Source of the DNA: Candidatus Peribacter sp. UBA2144
Lineage (GTDB): Bacteria > Patescibacteriota > Gracilibacteria > Peribacterales > Peribacteraceae
Assembly: GCA_002328295.1 (NCBI GenBank)
Contig: DCXE01000067.1
Span: 1-5,583 of the forward strand
Length of the DNA: 5,583 bases
Direction: 5' to 3'
A program made the position numbers and the translations under genes. Positions 1-4,847 of the stretch are shown here, piece after piece. The notes beneath the pieces were generated by a model. The model did not search any database. It was not told the origin of the DNA and saw only the letters and a list, made by a program, of their open reading frames with translations. Within the stretch, counting starts at the first letter, position 1. Every line of letters begins with the position of its first letter.

Positions 1-11
1 TAGCAAGCTCG

Positions 12-20
12 CCTCCTTTT
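12..20 (-). promoter_or_regulatory. Strong ribosome binding site of a gene running off the left edge
   Basis: Read on the minus strand this is AAAAGGAGG, a near-perfect Shine-Dalgarno sequence and the strongest in the window. A TTG codon at 6-4 lies 5 bases downstream; an ATG just outside the window is the alternative. Together with the promoter-like pair at 47-75 it suggests a separate gene whose coding region is essentially all outside the window, so its product cannot be named. Confidence 0.6.
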
Positions 21-46
21 GTAGTGTGAGTTAAGGTGCTGCTAAT

Positions 47-75
47 AATTTATCAGGTCGATGTGTGTAAGTAAA
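47..75 (-). promoter_or_regulatory. Putative sigma70-type promoter for the off-edge gene
   Basis: On the minus strand a -35-like TTTACT (75-70) and a -10-like TAAATT (52-47) are 17 bases apart. Each box matches the consensus at four of six positions. Transcription would start near 40, leaving a leader of about 35 bases that contains the Shine-Dalgarno at 20-12. It lies downstream of the Nudix terminator, which fits the start of a new transcription unit. Matches this weak can occur by chance. Confidence 0.4.
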
Positions 76-83
76 GTATTTGG

Positions 84-109
84 CCCACCTTCGCCAAGGC
101 TTCGGTGGG
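84..109. repeat. 26-base imperfect palindrome, CPR-type dispersed repeat
   Basis: The arms CCCACC (84-89) and GGTGGG (104-109) pair, then TTC faces TTC as an internal loop, then GCC (93-95) pairs with GGC (98-100) around AA. The core CTTCGCCAAGGCTTCGG resembles a dispersed palindrome that I remember from many CPR genomes, where it reads in translation as 'FAKASADK'. That identification is from memory. It has no U tract on either side, so it is not a terminator by itself. Confidence 0.6.
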
Positions 110-110
110 T

Positions 111-136
111 GTTGGCTAGTATAGAACGTAGCCAAC
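111..136. repeat. Perfect 8-bp inverted repeat with 10-base loop
   Basis: GTTGGCTA (111-118) is the exact reverse complement of TAGCCAAC (129-136), with a 10-base loop. It starts one base after the 84-109 palindrome and touches the A run (137-142) that is the U tract of the Nudix terminator on the minus strand. Its GTTGGC/GCCAAC core recurs in the spacer at 776-789. Function unknown; it could protect 3' ends or be part of a repeat cluster. Confidence 0.5.
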
Positions 137-160
137 AAAAAACCGCACCAAGTGGTGCGG
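137..160 (-). terminator. Intrinsic terminator of the Nudix (and DHH) transcript
   Basis: Read on the minus strand, CCGCACC (160-154) and GGTGCGG (149-143) form a 7-bp GC-rich stem around a 4-base loop, directly followed by six U residues (142-137). It begins 8 bases after the Nudix stop codon. Stem, loop and U tract all fit a classical rho-independent terminator in this direction only. Confidence 0.9.
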
Positions 161-168
161 GAAAAGGG

Positions 169-705
169 TCAGCTGTTGCCTGTGAGCAGGTGCTCGAGTT
201 CCATCTCTTTGATAGCCCGGACAACAGCTCTCCAGATCCAGAAGTCAGAGAACAGTTCTTGTCGCAATTCAGCGATCAGTATCCAGCGCGGAAGTTTACC
301 CTCGAGGTCATCGACTAGGTCGTCAGCGAGCAGTTTACCGTCTTCGAATTCGACCAAGTACACCTCAGTGTACTGATCGTAAGCCTCGAAGATATCGGTG
401 TGCCTTGGGTTGTAGGCAAAGAGTGTTTGGCCGTGGTACATGCGATTGACCAACTTGGTCACATGCAGACCAACTTCCTTGAGCGCTTCTCGAGCCAGTG
501 TCTCAAGTAGTGTTTCGTTCTCAGAATCAGCACCACCGCCGGGAAGCATGAATTGGCCATTGGTTTTTGAGCGTAGCAACAGAATTTGTGAGTCTTTGAA
601 AAATACACCATACACACCACGGCGTTTGGTCAGCCAGGTTTCAGGGATCAGGATAGATCCGTACAGTGAAGCACAGACCTTGAGTTCAAGTTGTGTCCAG
701 GGCAT
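169..705 (-). CDS. Nudix hydrolase family protein
   Basis: A 178-residue protein of the Nudix superfamily, enzymes that cleave nucleoside diphosphates linked to another group; the substrate cannot be told from sequence. Strand-turn RGVYGVFF...ILLLRSK (29-47) leads into LPGGG (54-58) and a Nudix box: G58, E64, R72-E73, E77, G79-L80. Spacing matches GX5EX7REUXEEXGU, but the first Glu of the EE pair is Lys76. Downstream strands such as EVYLVEF (114-120) and a C-terminal helix complete a normal single-domain fold; there is no signal peptide or membrane segment, so it is probably cytoplasmic. The ATG at 705-703 is supported by GGAG (715-712) six bases upstream. The stop is TGA (171-169), with an intrinsic terminator immediately after. 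It lies 101 bases downstream of the DHH gene on the same strand without a convincing promoter of its own, so the two are probably co-transcribed. Confidence 0.95.
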   Translation of the reverse strand: MPWTQLELKVCASLYGSILIPETWLTKRRGVYGVFFKDSQILLLRSKTNGQFMLPGGGADSENETLLETLAREALKEVGLHVTKLVNRMYHGQTLFAYNPRHTDIFEAYDQYTEVYLVEFEDGKLLADDLVDDLEGKLPRWILIAELRQELFSDFWIWRAVVRAIKEMELEHLLTGNS

Positions 706-711
706 TGATTG

Positions 712-715
712 CTCC
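712..715 (-). promoter_or_regulatory. Shine-Dalgarno of the Nudix gene
   Basis: GGAG on the minus strand, six bases before the ATG at 705-703. Normal spacing; it supports the chosen start. Confidence 0.65.
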
Positions 716-745
716 GGTGTTGGAATGTGCTTTCAAGGTTCTTCC

Positions 746-789
746 CCGGGAACTTGTTCCCGGCGTGATCGAAACGCCAACAAGTTGGC
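746..789. repeat. Cluster of three short inverted repeats in the DHH-Nudix spacer
   Basis: Three inverted repeats follow each other: CCGGGAAC (746-753) with GTTCCCGG (756-763), GGCGT (762-766) with ACGCC (774-778), and GCCAAC (776-781) with GTTGGC (784-789). The first has an 8-bp perfect stem over a 2-base centre. None is followed by a U tract on either strand (only TTT after the 776-789 hairpin on the minus strand), so none is a good intrinsic terminator. They would fold in the mRNA between the DHH and Nudix genes and could act as processing or stability elements. Confidence 0.5.
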
Positions 790-796
790 TGGGAAG

Positions 797-808
797 AATT
801 TCGAAATT
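797..808. repeat. 12-bp perfect palindrome overlapping the DHH stop codon
   Basis: AATTTCGAAATT is self-complementary and shares two bases with the DHH stop codon (TAA, 809-807). It may be only a chance AT-rich palindrome; no function is claimed. Confidence 0.35.
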
Positions 809-1943
809 ATATTGTAAGAGCTTCCTTGATTTTTGGAATCAATTCCTTTTCTACTTTTACAATATTTTTTCCAATAAAGCAAACACGGGCTTCTTCGCGA
901 GTGCCGGCTGGTTTGAATGGTGCAGCCAAGGCAATCGCATCGTGTGGACGCTCAGTGCGAATAATGCCGCAGATATTTTTGTCCGCGTCTTCGTACAACA
1001 GGACCGAAACCTTGGCTTCCGGAGAGCTGGCTAACAGCTCGTCAACAACATCTGGTAGATCTGATTCCTCAGCACCAGCGTGCATGAAGTCCTGTTGTGA
1101 AAGCAAAGTCCAGACTAGTCCTGAGTCACGGTCTGACTTTAGACGAGCCAAGGCCCGGCCCCACAAGCGCAACGTCTCCACTGAACGAGTGCGGAACAGA
1201 TTTTCCACGATCTCGTCACGACGTGCTCCAAGCCCCATCAGGTCAGAAGCAGTCTGCAAAGTTCGTGGTGTTACATTTGGTGTTTTAAAACTCTTGGTCT
1301 TAGCAATCATCCCAGCCAGGAATGCAGTGGCAATGTCCTCGTCCAATAACTGGGCTTCGTTCTCGCTCAAAAAATTATGACAAACCTCGCTGCAAGCAGT
1401 AGCTGTAGTGTCAACCAAATTGTACTGACCAAAGTGTTCGTTAGCTGGTGAGTGGTCGATATTAATAATAGGTACTTTATAAAAGAAGTCCTTGTGTTGT
1501 TCAAACAAATGCACGTGTGCTTTCAGGTCCTGAGCACCGATTGAGATAATCAGATCATGTCGGTAAGTAGAACGCTCAGTGCGTAGGTCATCATCGTTCC
1601 AAGTTCCAGAGCGCGGAGTCAAATGAATGTGCAACTCATCGCCTTCGACGTTGTACTTCAACTCGTCAACTTTTGTGTCTGCCACATTCAGTTTCAAAGT
1701 CAGTGTTTCAATTCCATCTAAGCTCGGCTGCACCTGATCTGCCTGAGAAATAAAATGTAGCTGCTTAGGCGCAGGGCCTTCGGCAGCTACGATCTCGACT
1801 GGCTTATCTAGCTTAGCAATCGCCTTTGAAATTCCAATAGCAGAAGCGTAACCATCAGCTCCGGTTCCTGTAGGTACAACAATAAGCGGCTGTTTAGCAC
1901 GCTTGATCGCTTCAAAAATTTGTTGTTTTTCGTTAAGTGCCAT
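807..1943 (-). CDS. DHH-family phosphoesterase-like protein, probably catalytically dead
   Basis: A 378-residue protein with the layout of NrnA/RecJ-type DHH phosphoesterases, which normally use two metal ions to cleave short oligonucleotides, pAp or cyclic dinucleotides. Landmarks: first strand LIVVPTGTGADGYASAIG (20-37), the DHH region NIDHSPANEHFGQYNLVD (161-178) followed by ATACSEV, then AFLAGMIAKTKSFKTPNVT (207-225), and a small C-terminal domain from about 310. Metal ligands are largely gone: the motif I His is Pro24 and its first Asp is Gly28 (Asp30 remains), the motif II Asp is Gly136, DHH reads D163-H164-S165, and the 'tDTG' Asp is Lys215. The usual C-terminal GGGHxxAAG is replaced by KPAGTREEA (344-352). 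Length and the conserved scaffold argue against a decaying pseudogene. ATG 1943 is the first possible start, since an in-frame TGA lies five codons upstream, yet the purine-rich SD tract is about 20 bases away. Probably first gene of a two-gene operon with the Nudix gene. Confidence 0.85.
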   Translation of the reverse strand: MALNEKQQIFEAIKRAKQPLIVVPTGTGADGYASAIGISKAIAKLDKPVEIVAAEGPAPKQLHFISQADQVQPSLDGIETLTLKLNVADTKVDELKYNVEGDELHIHLTPRSGTWNDDDLRTERSTYRHDLIISIGAQDLKAHVHLFEQHKDFFYKVPIINIDHSPANEHFGQYNLVDTTATACSEVCHNFLSENEAQLLDEDIATAFLAGMIAKTKSFKTPNVTPRTLQTASDLMGLGARRDEIVENLFRTRSVETLRLWGRALARLKSDRDSGLVWTLLSQQDFMHAGAEESDLPDVVDELLASSPEAKVSVLLYEDADKNICGIIRTERPHDAIALAAPFKPAGTREEARVCFIGKNIVKVEKELIPKIKEALTI

Positions 1944-1986
1944 GACTTTGATGAGTCAGTTTTCCTCTCTCCTCTCGACAAAGCAT
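1933..1986 (-). other. Possible 17-codon upstream ORF overlapping the DHH start
   Basis: On the minus strand an ATG at 1986-1984 opens a 17-residue frame (MLCREERGKLTHQSHGT) that stops with TAA at 1935-1933, inside codons 3-4 of the DHH gene and in another frame. The predicted transcription start (near 1992) would leave it only about six leader bases. It contains the purine-rich tract GAGGAGAGAGGA. The arrangement suggests translational coupling, but there is no direct evidence that it is translated. Confidence 0.25.
1963..1976 (-). promoter_or_regulatory. Displaced Shine-Dalgarno-like tract of the DHH gene
   Basis: The minus strand reads GAGAGGAGAGAGGA, a good anti-SD match, but it ends about 20 bases before the DHH ATG. 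Between them TGACT and AGTCA (the last A belongs to the ATG) could form a 5-bp hairpin with loop CATCAA, which would bring the SD to a normal distance. The hairpin is an inference. Confidence 0.4.
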
Positions 1987-1998
1987 GGGGAAGAAAGT

Positions 1999-2027
1999 AC
2001 TTTACAACAGGTATAAAATTAGGTCAA
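1999..2027 (-). promoter_or_regulatory. Putative promoter of the DHH-Nudix operon
   Basis: On the minus strand -35 TTGACC (2027-2022, five of six consensus bases) and -10 TAAAGT (2004-1999, four of six) are exactly 17 bases apart. The transcript would start near 1992, about 50 bases before the DHH ATG. It faces away from the valS promoter. Confidence 0.55.
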
Positions 2028-2039
2028 CCCCTAAGGGTT
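2026..2039. repeat. Inverted repeat between the divergent promoters
   Basis: AACCC (2026-2030) and GGGTT (2035-2039) pair around CTAA. The repeat overlaps the edge of the minus-strand -35 box and lies just upstream of the valS -35 box, a position where a regulator could affect both directions. No known operator is recognised. Confidence 0.35.
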
Positions 2040-2046
2040 AAAGGTC

Positions 2047-2061
2047 TTGTCATCAGGACAA
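2047..2061. repeat. Inverted repeat overlapping the valS -35 box
   Basis: TTGTC (2047-2051) and GACAA (2057-2061) are reverse complements around ATCAG. The left arm is the valS -35 box itself, so a bound dimeric protein would compete with RNA polymerase. The arms are short and could be chance. Confidence 0.3.
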
Positions 2062-2075
2062 ATTTAAGCTAAACT
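2047..2075 (+). promoter_or_regulatory. Putative valS promoter giving a near-leaderless mRNA
   Basis: -35 TTGTCA (2047-2052, five of six) and -10 TAAACT (2070-2075, four of six) are 17 bases apart. The start of transcription would fall around 2081-2083, only three to five bases before the valS ATG at 2086. No good Shine-Dalgarno precedes the ATG (only AGG at 2076-2078), which agrees with leaderless translation. Confidence 0.5.
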
Positions 2076-2085
2076 AGGTTGTGTT

Positions 2086-4797
2086 ATGGATAAAACAAAC
2101 ATACCTAAAGCTTACGACGCCAAACAAGTCGAAGATAAGATTTATTCCGCTTGGGAAAAGAGCGGACTTTTTAATCCGGACAAAGCGCCGGACCGTGATA
2201 AGCGTAAAGAGTCTTTTTCTATAGTACTTCCACTACCGAATGTTACCGGGACTTTGCACTTGGGACATGCGGCCATGTTGGCTATTGAAGACATCATGAC
2301 CCGGTATGCACGTTTGCAGGGCAAGGATACGTTATGGGTGCCTGGGACTGATCATGCAGCGATTGCGACGGAGAGTGTGGTTATAAAGAATTTTCAAGCT
2401 GAAGGAATCGAAGATCCTAGGGCGAAGTTTGGAAGAGAAGAACTGGTAAAACATATTTCAGATTTTGTTGAGGACAGCAAAAAGACAATGCGTTCACAGA
2501 TCAGAAAAATGGGAGCGTCATGCGATTGGTCGCGAGAGAAATATACAATGGATCTGTCGCTTAGCAGATGTGTTCATGAAGTATTCAAGAAAATGTATGA
2601 TGATGGGCTTATTTACAGAGGTCACCGAATAGTAAACTGGGATCCCAAGATGCAAACTACTGTCGCAGATGATGAAGTTGAATATGTTGAGAGGAAGGAA
2701 CCTTATTACACTTTCCAGTATGGTCCATTTCAGATAAGTACATCTCGTCCCGAAACAAAGTTCGGAGATAAATACGTTGTCGTGCATCCCGATGACAAAA
2801 GATATGCGAAATTTAAAAATGGCGAAACATTCGAGTGTGAATGGATTAGCGGAAAAATTACAGCGACTGTGATTAAAGATGCAGAAATAATTGATATGGA
2901 ACAGGGGACAGGTTGCATGACGGTTACGCCATGGCATGACAAAGCAGACTTTGATCTAGCCGAGAGGCATGGACTGGAAAAGGAACAGGTGATTGATTAC
3001 GACGGAAAATTACTTCCGATTGCAGGTAAGTTAGCAGGTATGCATATTGAGAAAGCTCGCCCAAAGGTTGTAGAAATACTGGAAGAAAAAGGACTGTTGG
3101 TCAAAACTGAAGAAAGCTATGAACACAATGTTGCTCTTAACTATCGTGGCAAAGGAATGATCGAACCTCAGATAATGGAGCAATGGTTTATAGACGTAAA
3201 TAAGCAGGTTGTTTCTTGGAAAAAGAAGAAAATGAGCCTTAAAGAGATTATGCAAGACGTTGTTAAGTCTGGTGATATAAAAATAATTCCAGAAAGATTC
3301 GAGAAAACATATTTCCACTGGATTGATAATTTATGGGATTGGTGCATTAGTCGTCAGATTTGGTGGGGACATAGGATTCCTGTGTGGTACAGAGGAGAAG
3401 GCAAAGATCGAGTAACTTATGTTGGCGTCACTCCTCCGGATGGAGACGAATGGGAGCAGGATCCAGACACTTTGGATACGTGGTTTAGTTCTGCGCTATG
3501 GACGTGGAGTACTCTCATTGATCCAGAGCTTACAGAAGATCATTCGCTTTCATTCCAGGATTTACTCGAGAAGAGTCCGGATTTCCAGAAGTTTCATTCT
3601 ACAAATGTTATGGAGACAGGATATGACATTCTGTTCTTCTGGGTTGCCCGTATGATTCTTATGACGACCTATATGGTCAGTGATGTTCCATTTGATACTG
3701 TTTACTTACATGGAATGGTTCGGACACGCGAAGGTAAGAAGATGAGTAAGTCCGATCCGGAGACATGCATAGATCCTTTGGAGATAATTCCCAAGTATGG
3801 TGCTGATGCGCTAAGGCTTTCTATGATCGTAGGTCAGTCACCGGGAAATGATTTCAGGCTTTATGAGGAGAAAATTGGTGGTTACAGGAACTTCGTCAAT
3901 AAATTATGGAATGCATCAAGGTTTGTTCAGATGAAATGTGAGGATGAGGGGGTGGATCCGCATACGGTTGCGGGTGGGGGTGGGGGTGCGGAATTATCTT
4001 TGGCTGATAGAGCTATGCAGTCGTCTTTAGATAGTTTGATTGCTGATGTTACGAAAGGATTAGATGAGTATCGTTTAAGCGAAGTAGGGGAGAAGCTATA
4101 TAGCTTTATATGGGATTACTTTTGCGATTGGTATTTGGAGCTTTCTAAGGGCGAGACGAATATAAATATGCTGGTTGGAACACTTAGAACATTTCTAGTA
4201 TTGCTCCATCCTTATTGTCCGTTTGTTACAGAAGAGCTTTGGGAGCATTTCAAATTTGAAAAATCAGAAGGAATGTTGATCTCGCAACCATGGCCTGTGC
4301 ACAGCGATCCGGCAAGACAAGACAAAGATGCTGAAAGAGATTTCCAAATCATAATTGATGTTATTTCTGCGATAAGAAGCATACGTGCGGACCAAGGTGT
4401 AGAGCCCGGGCTTAAATTGAAAGTAATTATTCACACAAAGAAGCACTTAGAACTTCTGGAATCGCAACAGGAGCACATAGAGAGGCTCGCAAAACTAAGC
4501 GAGCTCTCCATAGACTCAGATCCTGTTAAGCACGAGAACGCCGCAAGCGCATTCCTAAAGGACATTGAGGTTCATATTCCTCTGGAAGGAGTAATAGATT
4601 TCGAAAAAGAGCGTGAGAAGCTTGGTAAAGAAAAAGAAAAGCTAGAATCCTTCATGAAGGGGATTGAATCTAAGCTTAATAACAAGAAATTTGTATCAAA
4701 TGCTCCTGCGGAAGTTGTAGATACAGAGAAAGATAAGCTTAAAAACGCTCAGGACAAACTAAATAAGATCGAAGAGAGGTTAAAAACACTAAAATAG
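2086..4797 (+). CDS. valS: Valyl-tRNA synthetase
   Basis: Complete 903-residue class Ia valyl-tRNA synthetase, which charges tRNA-Val with valine using ATP in the cytoplasm. Visible in order: PNVTGTLHLGHA (51-62) with HIGH-type HLGH (58-61); LWVPGTDHAAIATE (83-96); the CP1 editing domain with TSRPETKFGD (219-228) and TPWHDKADFD (281-290), which hydrolyses mischarged Thr-tRNA; WDWCISRQIWWGHRIPVWY (417-435); DTLDTWFSSALW (461-472); TGYDILFFWVARM (511-523); KMSKS (552-556); the anticodon-binding domain from about 640; and a Lys/Glu-rich coiled-coil tRNA arm (about 836-903). Length is normal to slightly short (E. coli has about 950). KMSKS is followed by DPET rather than KGN, and a five-glycine run (630-634) sits where the catalytic and anticodon-binding parts join. 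ATG 2086 is the first start after an in-frame TAA at 2065-2067. It stands alone, divergent from the DHH gene and convergent with the polymerase gene. Confidence 0.99.
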   Translation: MDKTNIPKAYDAKQVEDKIYSAWEKSGLFNPDKAPDRDKRKESFSIVLPLPNVTGTLHLGHAAMLAIEDIMTRYARLQGKDTLWVPGTDHAAIATESVVIKNFQAEGIEDPRAKFGREELVKHISDFVEDSKKTMRSQIRKMGASCDWSREKYTMDLSLSRCVHEVFKKMYDDGLIYRGHRIVNWDPKMQTTVADDEVEYVERKEPYYTFQYGPFQISTSRPETKFGDKYVVVHPDDKRYAKFKNGETFECEWISGKITATVIKDAEIIDMEQGTGCMTVTPWHDKADFDLAERHGLEKEQVIDYDGKLLPIAGKLAGMHIEKARPKVVEILEEKGLLVKTEESYEHNVALNYRGKGMIEPQIMEQWFIDVNKQVVSWKKKKMSLKEIMQDVVKSGDIKIIPERFEKTYFHWIDNLWDWCISRQIWWGHRIPVWYRGEGKDRVTYVGVTPPDGDEWEQDPDTLDTWFSSALWTWSTLIDPELTEDHSLSFQDLLEKSPDFQKFHSTNVMETGYDILFFWVARMILMTTYMVSDVPFDTVYLHGMVRTREGKKMSKSDPETCIDPLEIIPKYGADALRLSMIVGQSPGNDFRLYEEKIGGYRNFVNKLWNASRFVQMKCEDEGVDPHTVAGGGGGAELSLADRAMQSSLDSLIADVTKGLDEYRLSEVGEKLYSFIWDYFCDWYLELSKGETNINMLVGTLRTFLVLLHPYCPFVTEELWEHFKFEKSEGMLISQPWPVHSDPARQDKDAERDFQIIIDVISAIRSIRADQGVEPGLKLKVIIHTKKHLELLESQQEHIERLAKLSELSIDSDPVKHENAASAFLKDIEVHIPLEGVIDFEKEREKLGKEKEKLESFMKGIESKLNNKKFVSNAPAEVVDTEKDKLKNAQDKLNKIEERLKTLK
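3972..3986 (+). other. G-run cluster inside valS
   Basis: GGG, GGGGG and GGGGG are separated by single T residues, with another GGGGG at 3948-3952. They encode the glycine run at residues 630-634. The spacing could allow a G-quadruplex, two-tier locally or three-tier using the distant tract. It may equally be a simple-sequence expansion in a tolerant linker. Confidence 0.4.
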
Positions 4798-4801
4798 TCG
4801 T

Positions 4802-4842
4802 TGTATGTACCTGCCTGCCGGCAGGCAGGCATTGTACATACA
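4802..4842. repeat. Nested hairpin between valS and the polymerase gene, holding a CPR palindrome
   Basis: The outer arms TGTATGTAC (4802-4810) and GTACATACA (4834-4842) are perfect 9-bp reverse complements. Inside, CTGCCTGCC (4811-4819) pairs perfectly with GGCAGGCAG (4820-4828), leaving GCATT as a one-sided bulge. The inner 20-bp palindrome (4810-4829) translates as 'LPAGRQA', which I remember as a very common dispersed repeat in CPR genomes. It sits five bases after the valS stop and five before the polymerase stop, so it lies in the 3' end of both transcripts. No clear U tract follows on either strand, so termination is possible but unproven. Confidence 0.75.
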
Positions 4843-4847
4843 CTCAT

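Noticed and set aside
1..168. tRNA or other RNA gene in the hairpin-rich left end
   Set aside because: No cloverleaf, T-loop GGTTCRA or other known RNA signature; the hairpins are separate inverted repeats plus a terminator.
169..171. UGA read as glycine (recoded CPR lineage)
   Set aside because: The Nudix gene ends at this UGA, already has full family length, and a terminator hairpin begins 8 bases later; reading through would enter the terminator.
61..318. Plus-strand open frame starting MCVSK
   Set aside because: It runs through the 84-109 palindrome and the Nudix terminator and then antisense through the end of the Nudix gene; no Shine-Dalgarno and no recognisable protein.
746..763. CCGGGAAC/GTTCCCGG hairpin as a terminator
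   Set aside because: No U tract follows on either strand (GGGGAAG on minus, CGTGATC on plus).
826..1380. Long plus-strand frame antisense to the DHH gene
   Set aside because: The minus-strand frame has clear DHH-family landmarks; this one has low-complexity Ser/Arg-rich composition and no motif.
2012..2020. TATAAAATT as a plus-strand -10 box for valS
   Set aside because: At 17 bases upstream there is only GGAAGA, with no resemblance to a -35 box; the TTGTCA/TAAACT pair is better. It remains a fallback if the leaderless model fails.
2028..2085. T-box riboswitch ahead of valS
   Set aside because: The leader is far too short and shows no specifier loop or T-box sequence.
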